The notes below the pieces were generated by a model. It ran no database searches, was not told the origin of the DNA, and saw nothing but the letters and a program-made list of their open reading frames with translations. A program made the translations under genes and the position numbers. A stretch of 64,000 bases of DNA from Asanoa ferruginea (lineage in GTDB: Bacteria; Actinomycetota; Actinomycetes; Mycobacteriales; Micromonosporaceae): the NCBI RefSeq assembly GCF_003387075.1, contig NZ_QUMQ01000001.1, positions 6,138,001 to 6,202,000 on the forward strand. The letters run 5' to 3'. Below are positions 45,171-53,066 of the stretch, one piece after another (positions within the stretch are counted from its first letter, which is position 1; every line of letters starts with the position of its first letter).

Positions 45171-46022
45171 ATGCCGACCGTCGAGCTCGACGGCATTCAC
45201 ACCCGCTACGAGGCGGTCGGTCAGGGGCCGGCGTTGCTGATGTTGAGCCCCGGCGGCTTCGACGCCAGCCTCGAGAACTGGACGTCGTTCGGCCGTTACC
45301 GGCAGGTCGGCTTCGTCGACGCCCTGTCGCCGCACTACACCTGCATCGTCTTCGACCGGCGCGAGTCCGGCCAGTCCGGCGGTCGCCTCGAGCGACTCTC
45401 GTGGCAAAAGTATGTCGACCAGGCGATCGCCCTGCTCGACCACCTCGGCGTCGAGCAGACCCACACGATGGGCGGCTGCGTCGGCTGCTCGACCGCCGCC
45501 GCGCTCGCGGTCGCGCACCCTGGACGGGTGTGGTCGATGGTGCTCTTCTCCCCGGCGGGGGGCGTCACCTACCGCGCCAAGCAGCACGAGCGGTTCACCC
45601 AGCACCTCGGTTTCGTCCTCACCCACGGCCTGACCGCCGTCGTCGACCTCGCCCGGGAGACCGGCGCCGGCTTCAGCAAAGACCCGCGGGTCGGCCCGTG
45701 GGCGGCGGTGCTGCGGAGCGATGACGCGTTCGCGGCGGCGTACGCCGCCGCCGATCCCGCGCGCTACGCCACGATCGTCAGCGGCAGCTCGCGCCTGCTG
45801 TTCGACCGCGACACCGTGCCGGGCGTGGAGCCGGAGGACCTACAGCTGCTCGACATACCGGCCCTCATCGTGCCCGGCGAGGACGCCTCCCACACCCGCT
45901 CGGCGGCGCGCTACCTCCAGGAGTGCCTGCCACACAACGAATACTGGGACGTTCCCGTCGCCGAGCAGACGCCGGAGGCGTCCACGGCGCGGGTGCTCGA
46001 CTTCCTGAGGAAGACCGCATGA
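45171..46022 (+). CDS. Alpha/beta hydrolase with probable Cys nucleophile
   Basis: 283 residues, ATG 45171 after AGGAGG. It is a typical alpha/beta hydrolase (LMLSPGGFDASLENW, VFDRRESGQSGG), but the nucleophile elbow reads MGGCVGCSTA where most relatives have G-x-S-x-G, so Cys near residue 104 would be the nucleophile, as in dienelactone hydrolase. Acid and His candidates are in PGEDASHTRS. It may hydrolyse a lactone or C-C/ester bond of a ring-fission product. It overlaps the next gene by 4 bases. Confidence 0.83.
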   Translation: MPTVELDGIHTRYEAVGQGPALLMLSPGGFDASLENWTSFGRYRQVGFVDALSPHYTCIVFDRRESGQSGGRLERLSWQKYVDQAIALLDHLGVEQTHTMGGCVGCSTAAALAVAHPGRVWSMVLFSPAGGVTYRAKQHERFTQHLGFVLTHGLTAVVDLARETGAGFSKDPRVGPWAAVLRSDDAFAAAYAAADPARYATIVSGSSRLLFDRDTVPGVEPEDLQLLDIPALIVPGEDASHTRSAARYLQECLPHNEYWDVPVAEQTPEASTARVLDFLRKTA

Positions 46023-47008
46023 CGCGGCGGCTTCCCCTCACGCTCGCGTGCGGCGACTACGACCGCACCCGAGCCCTGCTCGAAGGCGAGGTCCGCCCGG
46101 ACGGGATCGACCTCACCTACCTGAGGCTGCCGGTCGAGGAGACGTTCTTCCGGATGCTGCGGCATCGCGAGTTCGACGTCGCGGAGATGTCGCTGTCGAC
46201 GTACGCCGCCTCACTCGGCCGCGAGGAGCGACCGTTCGTGGCGCTGCCGGTCTTCACGTCGCGGATGTTCAGGCATGGTGGCATCTTCGTGAACGACTCC
46301 TCGGGCATCCAGCAGCCGTCGGATCTGCGCGGCAAGCGGGTGGGCAACGCCGAGTTCCAGCTCACGGCCAACGTGTGGATCCGCGGCATTCTCGCCGACG
46401 AGTACGAGGTGCCGGTGGACTCGGTGACCTACCTGACGGGCGGGCAGGAGACCCCGGGGCGGATCGAGAAGGGCGCGATCAACACCGCCTTCGACATCAC
46501 CGCCATCCCGCCGGACCGCACGCTCGCGGACATGCTCCACACCGGCGAGATCGACGCGTTCTACGGCCCGCGGATCCCGACCTCGTTCTACCGCGGCGAT
46601 GGCCGGGTGCGGCGCCTGTTCACGGATCCGATGGCCGCGGAGAAGGAGTACTTCGCCCGGACGCGGATCTTCCCGATCATGCACGTGGTCGCGCTGCGCC
46701 GGGACGTTTACGAGGCCCACCGCTGGATCGCGCAGTCGCTGACGAAGGCGTTCACGCGGGCCAGGAACCTGGCCAACGAGGCCTTCCTCGACGCTTCCGC
46801 GCTGCGTTTCATGTCGCCGTGGCTGATCCAGCACGCCGAGGCCGACCGGGCGCTGCTCGGTGACGACTTCTGGTCCTACGGCCTCGATGCCAACCGACGC
46901 GTGCTCGACACCTTCCTCGGCTATCACCACGCCCAGGGCCTGTCCCCGCGGCGGCTGAGCCCGGAGGAACTGTTCGCACCGGAGACCCTCGAGAGCTTCG
47001 TCATCTGA
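46019..47008 (+). CDS. 4,5-dihydroxyphthalate decarboxylase-like protein
   Basis: 329 residues, the length expected for Pht5-type 4,5-dihydroxyphthalate decarboxylase, which yields protocatechuate. ATG 46019 overlaps the previous stop (ATGA). The chain begins LPLTLACGDYDRTRALLEG, with no signal peptide. Family-like blocks are FFRMLRHREFDVAEMSLSTY, LRGKRVGNAEFQLTANVWIRG and YGLDANRRVLDTFL. The position behind a phthalate-dioxygenase-type Rieske gene supports this assignment, although a cis-diol dehydrogenase is missing between the two steps. Last gene of the operon. Confidence 0.82.
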   Translation: MTRRLPLTLACGDYDRTRALLEGEVRPDGIDLTYLRLPVEETFFRMLRHREFDVAEMSLSTYAASLGREERPFVALPVFTSRMFRHGGIFVNDSSGIQQPSDLRGKRVGNAEFQLTANVWIRGILADEYEVPVDSVTYLTGGQETPGRIEKGAINTAFDITAIPPDRTLADMLHTGEIDAFYGPRIPTSFYRGDGRVRRLFTDPMAAEKEYFARTRIFPIMHVVALRRDVYEAHRWIAQSLTKAFTRARNLANEAFLDASALRFMSPWLIQHAEADRALLGDDFWSYGLDANRRVLDTFLGYHHAQGLSPRRLSPEELFAPETLESFVI

Positions 47009-47015
47009 CGGCCGC

Positions 47016-48266
47016 TTAGGCCGTTGCGCGGAGGAATTCCTTGAGCGCCACCGCGGTGTCCGCGGCTGCCTCGGCCGGAATGCTGCGGCCGCCGTCGAGG
47101 AGCCTGCGGACAGCCATGTAGTCGCGCGGGGCGTTGACGGCGTCGATGGAGAGAAGGCGGCCGGCGCGGTAGTAGAGGGCGGAGAACTGCTCGCTCGCCG
47201 GGTCCCCGCGCAGGACGACCTCGTCGTAGCCGGTGTTGATGCCGGCCATCTGAAGCTTGAGATCGGCCTGGTCGGACCAGAACCACGGCGTGCCGGTGTC
47301 GGGAGCCTCCCTGCCGAGCAGCGTGGCGGCGGCCGTCTTCGCCTGCGCGATCGCGTTCTGGACCGACTCCAGCCGCAACGAGCCGTGGTCGGGGTGCGCG
47401 ATGACGGTGCAGTCCCCGGCCGCTACGACGGTGGGGTTGCTGGACCTGGCGGACTCGTCGACGACGATCCCGCCCGCACAGGTGAGGCCCAGCTGCTCGG
47501 CGAGCGCGGTGTGGGGGAGGAGGCCGATGCCGACGACGACGGCGTCCGCGGGGAGCACCCGACCGTCGCTCAACTCGACCGCGTCGACGCGTCCCGTCCC
47601 GGCAAAGCCGCTGACGGTGGAGTTGAGCAGGATCGTGGTGCCACGACGACGGTGGGCCGCGGCGACGAAGTCGGACATGACGGGGGCGACCGCGCGCTCC
47701 AGCAGGCGGGGCGCGGTCTCGACGACGGTGACGTCCTTGCCGGCCGCCGTGGCCGCCGCGGCGGCCTCGAGGCCGACGAAGCCGCCGCCCACGACGACGA
47801 ACCGGTCGGCCGCGTCCAGGTCGGCGCGCAGGCTGGCGGCGTCGTCGACGTCGCGCAGGTAGTGGATCCCCGCGAGCTCGTGGCCCGGCAGGTTGAGCCG
47901 ACGCGGGGCGCCGCCGACGGTGAGCGCGAGGCGATCGAAGCGCAGGGTGCGTCCACTGCGGGTGGTGGCCTCGCCGGCGCCCCGGCCCGGATCGGTGAGG
48001 TGGATGCCCTCGACCCATTCACCACTGATCAGGTCGATGCCGTTGGTCCGGTAGAACTCCGGCGTGCGCAGCGCGAGGCGGTCCTCGGGGAGCGTGCCCC
48101 GCAGGTAGCCCTTCGAGAGCGGCGGGCGCTGGTATGGGGCCCGCGACTCACCACCGAGCAGGGTCACGGTGCCCGTCGCGCCGAGGTCTCGCAGGGTGGT
48201 CGCGAGCTGGAGGCCGGCCTGGCTGGCTCCGATGATGAGCGTGCCGACGTCTTCGCCCCGCGCCAT
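47016..48266 (-). CDS. FAD-dependent NAD(P)H:ferredoxin reductase (rhodocoxin reductase type)
   Basis: 416 residues. FAD-binding motif GASQAGLQLATTL at the N-terminus (about 14-26), NAD-binding motif VVVGGGFVGLEAAA (about 155-168), second FAD motif VVAAGDC (near 288), and the C-terminal domain of putidaredoxin/rhodocoxin reductases. It should deliver electrons from NAD(P)H to the ferredoxin at 9352, about 38 kb away. It converges on the Rieske operon and has a palindrome-containing promoter region of its own. Confidence 0.93.
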   Translation of the reverse strand: MARGEDVGTLIIGASQAGLQLATTLRDLGATGTVTLLGGESRAPYQRPPLSKGYLRGTLPEDRLALRTPEFYRTNGIDLISGEWVEGIHLTDPGRGAGEATTRSGRTLRFDRLALTVGGAPRRLNLPGHELAGIHYLRDVDDAASLRADLDAADRFVVVGGGFVGLEAAAAATAAGKDVTVVETAPRLLERAVAPVMSDFVAAAHRRRGTTILLNSTVSGFAGTGRVDAVELSDGRVLPADAVVVGIGLLPHTALAEQLGLTCAGGIVVDESARSSNPTVVAAGDCTVIAHPDHGSLRLESVQNAIAQAKTAAATLLGREAPDTGTPWFWSDQADLKLQMAGINTGYDEVVLRGDPASEQFSALYYRAGRLLSIDAVNAPRDYMAVRRLLDGGRSIPAEAAADTAVALKEFLRATA

Positions 48267-48274
48267 CGTACCCC

Positions 48275-48299
48275 CTAAGGTCTATTGGTAGGACCTTAG
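48275..48299. promoter_or_regulatory. Palindromic operator of the ferredoxin reductase gene
   Basis: Perfect 8-bp arms CTAAGGTC / GACCTTAG around a 9-base centre. TGGTAGGACCT at 48286-48296 within it matches the island operator. It starts 9 bases upstream of the reductase start codon. Confidence 0.68.
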
Positions 48300-48327
48300 C
48301 TGGGTTTGGGCCGTCAGGGCAAGGTCG

Positions 48328-49071
48328 CTAGCCCAATGGGGCGCGCTTCACCCGGCGCGCGGTCCGGTTGAGGTGCGTGCGCATGATCGACTGCATGGTC
48401 GTCAGGTCGCGGCGCCCGATGGCCGCGACCAACCGCCGGTGCTCGTCGACGCCGACCCGACCCATCACCGGGGCCGCGACCTTGGCCTCCTTCAACGACA
48501 TCAGCATCGGGCCGTGGAAGCTGCGCACGAGCATGCTGATCGCGGCGTTGTGGGTGCACTCCGCGACCCTGATGTGGAACTCCGCCGAGTGCTCCATCGT
48601 GTAGGCGTCGGACCGCATCGCGTTGCGGCCGGCTTCGACAAGGGCGACCAGGTCCGCGATGTCGGTGTCGGTCGCGCGCTCGACCACCAAGGGCAGGATG
48701 CCGAGTTCGACGACCATCCGGCCCTCGGTCACGTCCGCCGCGGTGGCCGGTGGCAAGCTCAGCAGATCGGCGAGACCCTCGCTCAGTCGCTCCGGCGTCG
48801 GCGAGGTCACGTAGACGCCGCCGCGGGAGCCGACGCGCACCGTGGCCAGCCCGCTCGCCTCCAGCACCCGCACCGCCTGGCGCACGGGCACCCGGCTCAC
48901 GCCGAAGCGCTGGCACAGTTCGCGCTCGCTCGGCAGGCGGTCGCCCGGGCGGAGCTTGCCTTCGCGGATCAGTGACCTGATCTGGTCGACGATCACGCGC
49001 GACACCCGGTCGACGTTGACGCGGCTGAACATGTCGCCAGGGCCGGCGCCGAGTTCCGTCGTTGCCGCCAT
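48328..49071 (-). CDS. FadR-type GntR regulator, third member
   Basis: 247 residues. ATG 49071 is chosen because GAGGAGAGTGGAGC precedes it and the upstream frame is not protein-like. The winged helix contains LPSERELCQRFGVSRVPVRQA; the FCD domain has EFHIRVAECTHNAAI and RSFHGPMLMSLKEAKVAAPVMG, clearly related to, but diverged from, the twin regulators at 11938 and 51048. It may respond to a different pathway acid while sharing the operators. Confidence 0.9.
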   Translation of the reverse strand: MAATTELGAGPGDMFSRVNVDRVSRVIVDQIRSLIREGKLRPGDRLPSERELCQRFGVSRVPVRQAVRVLEASGLATVRVGSRGGVYVTSPTPERLSEGLADLLSLPPATAADVTEGRMVVELGILPLVVERATDTDIADLVALVEAGRNAMRSDAYTMEHSAEFHIRVAECTHNAAISMLVRSFHGPMLMSLKEAKVAAPVMGRVGVDEHRRLVAAIGRRDLTTMQSIMRTHLNRTARRVKRAPLG

Positions 49072-49221
49072 GCTCCACTCTCCTCGGCGAGTGAACAATC
49101 GCGATCGATGGTATGTGACCGGCCGGCCCGGCGCGCCCCGGCCGAGCCGTCCGGGGACGCCCACGTGATCATTCCCGGCGGTCAGGAGCTCAGTCTCATG
49201 TGGCCGGGAGGAGCGAGTCCG

Positions 49222-50214
49222 CTAGCTCAGGCGGGCATCCAGCCGTGGGTAGACGCGGCGGGCGTTGCCTTCGAACGTGCGCGCGAGGTCCGCGGTGGAC
49301 AGACCGGCGTTGTCGACGTAGCGCTTGGTGTCGTCGAAGTAGTGGCCGGTCTCCGGGTCGACGCCACGGACCGCGCCGTGCAGCTCCGACGCGAACAGGA
49401 CGTTGTCAACGTCGATCACCCGGTAGAGCAGGTCGATGCCCGCCTGGTGGTAGACGCACGTGTCGAAGTAGACGTTGCGCATCACGTGCTCGGCGAGCGC
49501 CGGCCGGCCCAGCCGGTCGGCCAGACCGCGAAACCGTCCCCAGTGGTATGGCACGGCGCCGCCGCCATGCGGGATGACCAGGCGCAGGGTCGGGAAGTCG
49601 CGGAACAGGTCGCCCTGCACGAGTTGCATGAAGGCAGCGGTGTCGGCGTTGAGATAGTGGGCGCCGAGCGTGTGCGCGTTGGCGTTGCACGAGGCCGAGA
49701 CATGCACCATCGCCGGCACGTCGAGCTCGACCAGCGCCTCGTAGAGCGGGTACCAGAAGCGGTCGGTCAGCGGCTTGCCGGTCCAGTGCCCGCCGGACGG
49801 ATCGGGGTTGACGTTGCAGCCGACGAACCCCAGCTCCTCGACGCATCGGCGCAGTTCCCGGACCGCGTCGTCGAGTCCGCCGGCCGGTGTCTGCGGTAGC
49901 TGGCAGACGCCCGCGAAGTGGTCCGGGCGGAGCTCGACCACGCGGTGCAGCAGGTCGTTGCAGGCGTGGGCCCAAGCGGTGGCGACGGCCTGGTCGGTGA
50001 CGTCGTGGCCCATCGCGGAGGCCTGCGGCGAGAAGATCATCAGATCGGTGCCGCGTTCGCGTAGCAGTCGGAGCTGCGTACCCTCGATGCTCTCAATGAT
50101 CTCGTCATCGGCGATTCGCGCCGGGCTTGGGCGATCACCGCGGAACAGGGACTCCCGATATGCCTGATGGGCGGGGGGCGCGGTGGTGTAGTGCCCGTGA
50201 CAGTCGATGATCAT
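49222..50214 (-). CDS. ligJ: 4-oxalomesaconate hydratase-like amidohydrolase (LigJ family)
   Basis: 330 residues starting [13 protein letters not shown], the hallmark of LigJ-type amidohydrolase-fold hydratases of the protocatechuate 4,5-cleavage pathway. Metal ligands are the HxH of CHGH (residues 6 and 8) and later His residues in AMVHVSASC and [13 protein letters not shown] conserved acidic residue lies in [14 protein letters not shown]. The reaction would be hydration of 4-oxalomesaconate to 4-carboxy-4-hydroxy-2-oxoadipate, the substrate of the aldolase encoded just upstream (4-base overlap). Confidence 0.87.
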   Translation of the reverse strand: MIIDCHGHYTTAPPAHQAYRESLFRGDRPSPARIADDEIIESIEGTQLRLLRERGTDLMIFSPQASAMGHDVTDQAVATAWAHACNDLLHRVVELRPDHFAGVCQLPQTPAGGLDDAVRELRRCVEELGFVGCNVNPDPSGGHWTGKPLTDRFWYPLYEALVELDVPAMVHVSASCNANAHTLGAHYLNADTAAFMQLVQGDLFRDFPTLRLVIPHGGGAVPYHWGRFRGLADRLGRPALAEHVMRNVYFDTCVYHQAGIDLLYRVIDVDNVLFASELHGAVRGVDPETGHYFDDTKRYVDNAGLSTADLARTFEGNARRVYPRLDARLS

Positions 50215-50903
50215 TCGGCGTTTGGCTCCTCGTCGACGTACCGCAGGCCCTTGCGGGCCAACCGTTCCCGCATGGTGTTGACGTCGAGGCTGAGCTCACC
50301 GGCCTGATAGCGGGCGCGGGCCGTGGCTTCCTTCTTCTCGCGCGCCGCGGACGCGGCGGCCACTGCCTCGGCGGTGGCCCGTGGCACCACCACCACGCCG
50401 TCGTCGTCAGCGGCGACCACGTCGCCCGGCCGCACCAGTTGTCCCGCGCAGACGACGGGAACGTTGACGTCGCCCAGTGTCTCCTTCACCGTGCCGGTCG
50501 CGGAGACCCAGCGGGACCAGACGGGAAAGCCCATCGTGGTCAGGTCGGTGACGTCCCGGCAGCCGGCATCGATGACGAGCCCGCGCACGCCGCGTGCGGC
50601 CGCCGCGGTGGCGAGCAGCTCGCCGAAGTAGCCGGCGTCCGACGGCGACGTCGGTGCTACCACCAGAACGTCACCGTCGCGGCACTGCTCCATCGCGACA
50701 TGGATCATCCAGTTGTCGCCGGGCGGGACGCTCACCGTGACCGCCGTGCCACACAGCCGCGCGCCGGGGAAGATCGGGCGGAGCCGGACGTCGAGCAGGC
50801 CGGTGCGGCCCTGCGCCTCGTGGATCGTGGCCACGCCGAACCCGGCCAGCGCATCCACAGTAGATTGGGCGGCACGAAGGATGTTCCGGACAACGACCGC
50901 CAT
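50211..50903 (-). CDS. ligK: 4-carboxy-4-hydroxy-2-oxoadipate / HMG aldolase (LigK/ProA family)
   Basis: 230 residues. ATG 50903 is supported by GGAGGCGGAAG upstream. The RraA-like fold motifs of class II pyruvate aldolases are present: [12 protein letters not shown] at [15 protein letters not shown] and the catalytic Arg-Asp in VIDAGCRDV (about residues 118-126). It would split the LigJ product into pyruvate and oxaloacetate. It is co-transcribed with ligJ, and together they give the last two steps of protocatechuate or gallate meta-cleavage. Confidence 0.88.
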   Translation of the reverse strand: MAVVVRNILRAAQSTVDALAGFGVATIHEAQGRTGLLDVRLRPIFPGARLCGTAVTVSVPPGDNWMIHVAMEQCRDGDVLVVAPTSPSDAGYFGELLATAAAARGVRGLVIDAGCRDVTDLTTMGFPVWSRWVSATGTVKETLGDVNVPVVCAGQLVRPGDVVAADDDGVVVVPRATAEAVAAASAAREKKEATARARYQAGELSLDVNTMRERLARKGLRYVDEEPNAE

Positions 50904-50937
50904 GTCTCTTCCGCCTCCCGCGCCGTTCCCGGTCTGA

Positions 50938-50948
50938 TGGACTAATCT
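50938..50948. promoter_or_regulatory. Possible GntR operator upstream of the aldolase-hydratase operon
   Basis: On the minus strand this reads AGATTAGTCCA, 9 of 11 identical to the site at 21343. It lies 35 bases upstream of the aldolase start. Confidence 0.42.
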
Positions 50949-50997
50949 TTGAGACGCGGTTCGCAACTATAACTCCGTCACTGAGCGTTTGGTAGAG

Positions 50998-51008
50998 TGG
51001 TATGACAT
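50998..51008. promoter_or_regulatory. Predicted autoregulatory operator of second twin GntR gene
   Basis: TGGTATGACAT in a leader nearly identical to that at 11879-11910, including the extra upstream TTGGTAGAG half-site. Confidence 0.6.
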
Positions 51009-51047
51009 CATTTGTTTAGTCCGATCCACGACCCGAGGGAAGAACTG

Positions 51048-51797
51048 ATGGCTGCCGCGAAGAGTCCGCCCGCCGTTTTGGCCGGCGACGACGCCGACAT
51101 GTTCAAGGCGGTGTCGCTCAATCGGGTGTCGCAGGTGATCGTCGACCAGATCAAGCTGCTGCTGCGGCAGGGTCGGCTCAAGCCCGGCGACCGGCTGCCC
51201 AGCGAGCGTGACCTGTGTGAGCGGTTCGGCGTGAGCCGTGTCACGGTGCGTGAGGCGTTGCGGGTGTTGGAGGCCAACGGTCTGGTCGACATCCGGGTTG
51301 GCGCGCGTGGTGGCGCGTTTGTCACTTCGCCGACGTCGCAGCAGATCGGGGAGGGGCTGGCGGATCTGCTCAACCTGTCGCCGTTGACCGCCGCCGACGT
51401 GACCGAGGCCCGTCAGGTCTTCGAGTTGGGCATTATTCCGCTGTTGGTGGAGCGGGCGACCGATGAGGACATCGCGGCGTTGCGGGAGATGGTCGGGGTG
51501 CACAAGGCGGCGCTCGACCGCGGCGAATACGACATGTCGATGTCGGCCGACTTCCATGCCCGCGTTGCTGCGTGCACCCACAACCCGGCCATCGAGATGC
51601 TGGTCCAGTCGTTCCATGGCCCGCTGCTGATGTCGTTGGCCGAGGCGAAGGTGACGGCGCCACTGATGGGCCAACGCGGTGTCCAGGAACACTCCGCCTT
51701 CATCGACGCGATCGCCGCCCGCGACGCCGACCGGGCCATCGCGATCATGACCAAACACCTGAAGCGCACGGCCGATCGGGTACGCCGCGCCGGATAG
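51048..51797 (+). CDS. FadR-type GntR transcriptional regulator, copy 2
   Basis: 249 residues from ATG 51048 (GAGGGAAGAA upstream). Winged helix LPSERDLCERFGVSRVTVREA and FCD domain as in copy 1 at 11938. Differences are concentrated at the extreme N-terminus, in a loop near residues 208-219 (QRGVQEHSAFIDA against HKGTQEHAEFIRA) and at the C-terminus; DNA-recognition residues are unchanged. The two copies probably bind the same sites. The gene is convergent with rpiB. Confidence 0.92.
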   Translation: MAAAKSPPAVLAGDDADMFKAVSLNRVSQVIVDQIKLLLRQGRLKPGDRLPSERDLCERFGVSRVTVREALRVLEANGLVDIRVGARGGAFVTSPTSQQIGEGLADLLNLSPLTAADVTEARQVFELGIIPLLVERATDEDIAALREMVGVHKAALDRGEYDMSMSADFHARVAACTHNPAIEMLVQSFHGPLLMSLAEAKVTAPLMGQRGVQEHSAFIDAIAARDADRAIAIMTKHLKRTADRVRRAG

Positions 51798-51802
51798 CCC
51801 CA

Positions 51803-52267
51803 TCAGTGGAGTGGCTCGCCTCGCTCGAGGGCGGCGATCTGGTCCAGCCGGCGCTGGTGCCGCTCGCCCTTGAACGGCGTGGAAAGCCAGGTGGAGGTTA
51901 TCGCCACGGCCTCCGCCGGCCCGATCACCTTGGCGCCGAGGACCAGCACGTTGGTGTTGTTGTGGGCACTGGAGATCTCGGCGAGGAACGTCGAGTGACA
52001 GAGGCCGGCGCGGATGCCGCGGATCTTGTTGCTGGCGATCGCCTCGCCGCCACCCGTGCCACCGATGACGATGCCCCGCTCGGCGTGCCCGCCGAGGACC
52101 TGCCGGGCGACGTCTGCACACAGCGGTGGGTAGTCGACGATCTCGGCGCCGTGCGTGCCGCGGTCGTCGACCTGATGTCCGTCGGCGGTCAGCCACTCGA
52201 CGAGCGTGGCCTTCATCAGGAGGCCGTTGTGATCGCCGGCGATCGCGATTCGCATGCGTGGCATCAT
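51803..52267 (-). CDS. rpiB: RpiB/LacA/LacB-family sugar-phosphate isomerase
   Basis: 154 residues. ATG 52267 (52264 and 52255 are alternatives). AGDHNGLLMK at the N-terminus and VIGGTGGGEAIASNK define RpiB. The E. coli catalytic Cys is absent, and a Glu (GGGE) is present instead, as in mycobacterial RpiB. It interconverts ribose- and ribulose-5-phosphate or a similar 5/6-carbon phosphate. It shares a divergent control region with the class II aldolase gene, so it may act on a pathway-specific keto/aldo compound rather than in the pentose phosphate pathway. Confidence 0.85.
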   Translation of the reverse strand: MMPRMRIAIAGDHNGLLMKATLVEWLTADGHQVDDRGTHGAEIVDYPPLCADVARQVLGGHAERGIVIGGTGGGEAIASNKIRGIRAGLCHSTFLAEISSAHNNTNVLVLGAKVIGPAEAVAITSTWLSTPFKGERHQRRLDQIAALERGEPLH

Positions 52268-52269
52268 AA

Positions 52270-52280
52270 TTGTTAGACCT
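52270..52280. promoter_or_regulatory. Possible GntR operator between rpiB and class II aldolase genes
   Basis: TTGTTAGACCT, 8 of 11 identical to TGGTTAGGCCA, followed by TAATACCAA. The minus strand contains AAGGTCTA, also found in the palindrome at 48275. Confidence 0.42.
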
Positions 52281-52300
52281 TAATACCAACAGGCCCTATC

Positions 52301-53059
52301 GTGGGTCGTGTGCCGGACCTGCCCTCGCCGCTCAGCGGCGCACGACGGACCATCGCGCTCGCCTGCCGCGTGCTCGCCGACGCCGGCCTCGCGGATGACA
52401 TCCTCGGCAACGTGAGCTTCCGGCTCGGACCCGACCGGATGCTCGTGCGATGCCGTGGCCCCGAGGAGGAGGGCCTGCTGTTCACGCGCCAGCGAGACGT
52501 GCACGCCGTCGACCTCGACGGCCGGGGCGATCTTCCGGCTGCCTGGACCGTGCCCAACGAACTGCCGATCCATGCAGAGCTGCTGCGGGCCCGTCCCGAC
52601 GTGGACGCCGTGGTGCACTGCCATCCGTCGGCGGTCCTCGTGGCCGGCGTCGAGGAGATCCCGCTGCGCCCGGTCTTCGGCGCCTACCACATCCCCGCGG
52701 CCCGGCTAGCCCTCGACGGCGTCCCGGTCTACCCGCGGGCCGTGCTGGTCCGCCGCCCGGAGCTCGGTCGCGAGCTGGTCGAGGCGATGGGTTCGTCGAC
52801 CGTGTGTCTCATGAAGGGCCACGGGATCGCCACCGTCGGGTCCGGCCCGCACGCGGTCGAGCAGGCGGTGGCGCGCGCGTTGACACTGGACGTGCTCGCG
52901 AGGGTCAGTGTCGAACGGGCCCGGCTCGGCGACCGCGCCCGTGACCTGCCGCCGGAAGACGTGGCCGAGCTGCCGGACCTGGGCTCATCGTTCAACGACC
53001 TGAACATCTGGCGGCACCACCTCGCGCGGCTGCGCCTGCGCGGGCTGGCGCTCGACTGA
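52301..53059 (+). CDS. Class II aldolase/adducin-family protein (possible dihydroxyphthalate decarboxylase)
   Basis: 252 residues, GTG 52301 (GTG 52310 possible). Zinc-binding and catalytic elements are Glu in PNELPIHAELL (about residue 90), VVHCHPSAV (about 105) and the distal His in MKGHGIA (about 170). The family includes sugar-phosphate aldolases and epimerases, and also the PhtC-type 3,4-dihydroxyphthalate decarboxylases of actinobacterial phthalate operons. The setting favours the latter or a related C-C lyase. It is the last gene that I assign to the island. Confidence 0.82.
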   Translation: MGRVPDLPSPLSGARRTIALACRVLADAGLADDILGNVSFRLGPDRMLVRCRGPEEEGLLFTRQRDVHAVDLDGRGDLPAAWTVPNELPIHAELLRARPDVDAVVHCHPSAVLVAGVEEIPLRPVFGAYHIPAARLALDGVPVYPRAVLVRRPELGRELVEAMGSSTVCLMKGHGIATVGSGPHAVEQAVARALTLDVLARVSVERARLGDRARDLPPEDVAELPDLGSSFNDLNIWRHHLARLRLRGLALD

Positions 53060-53066
53060 GCGGGAG

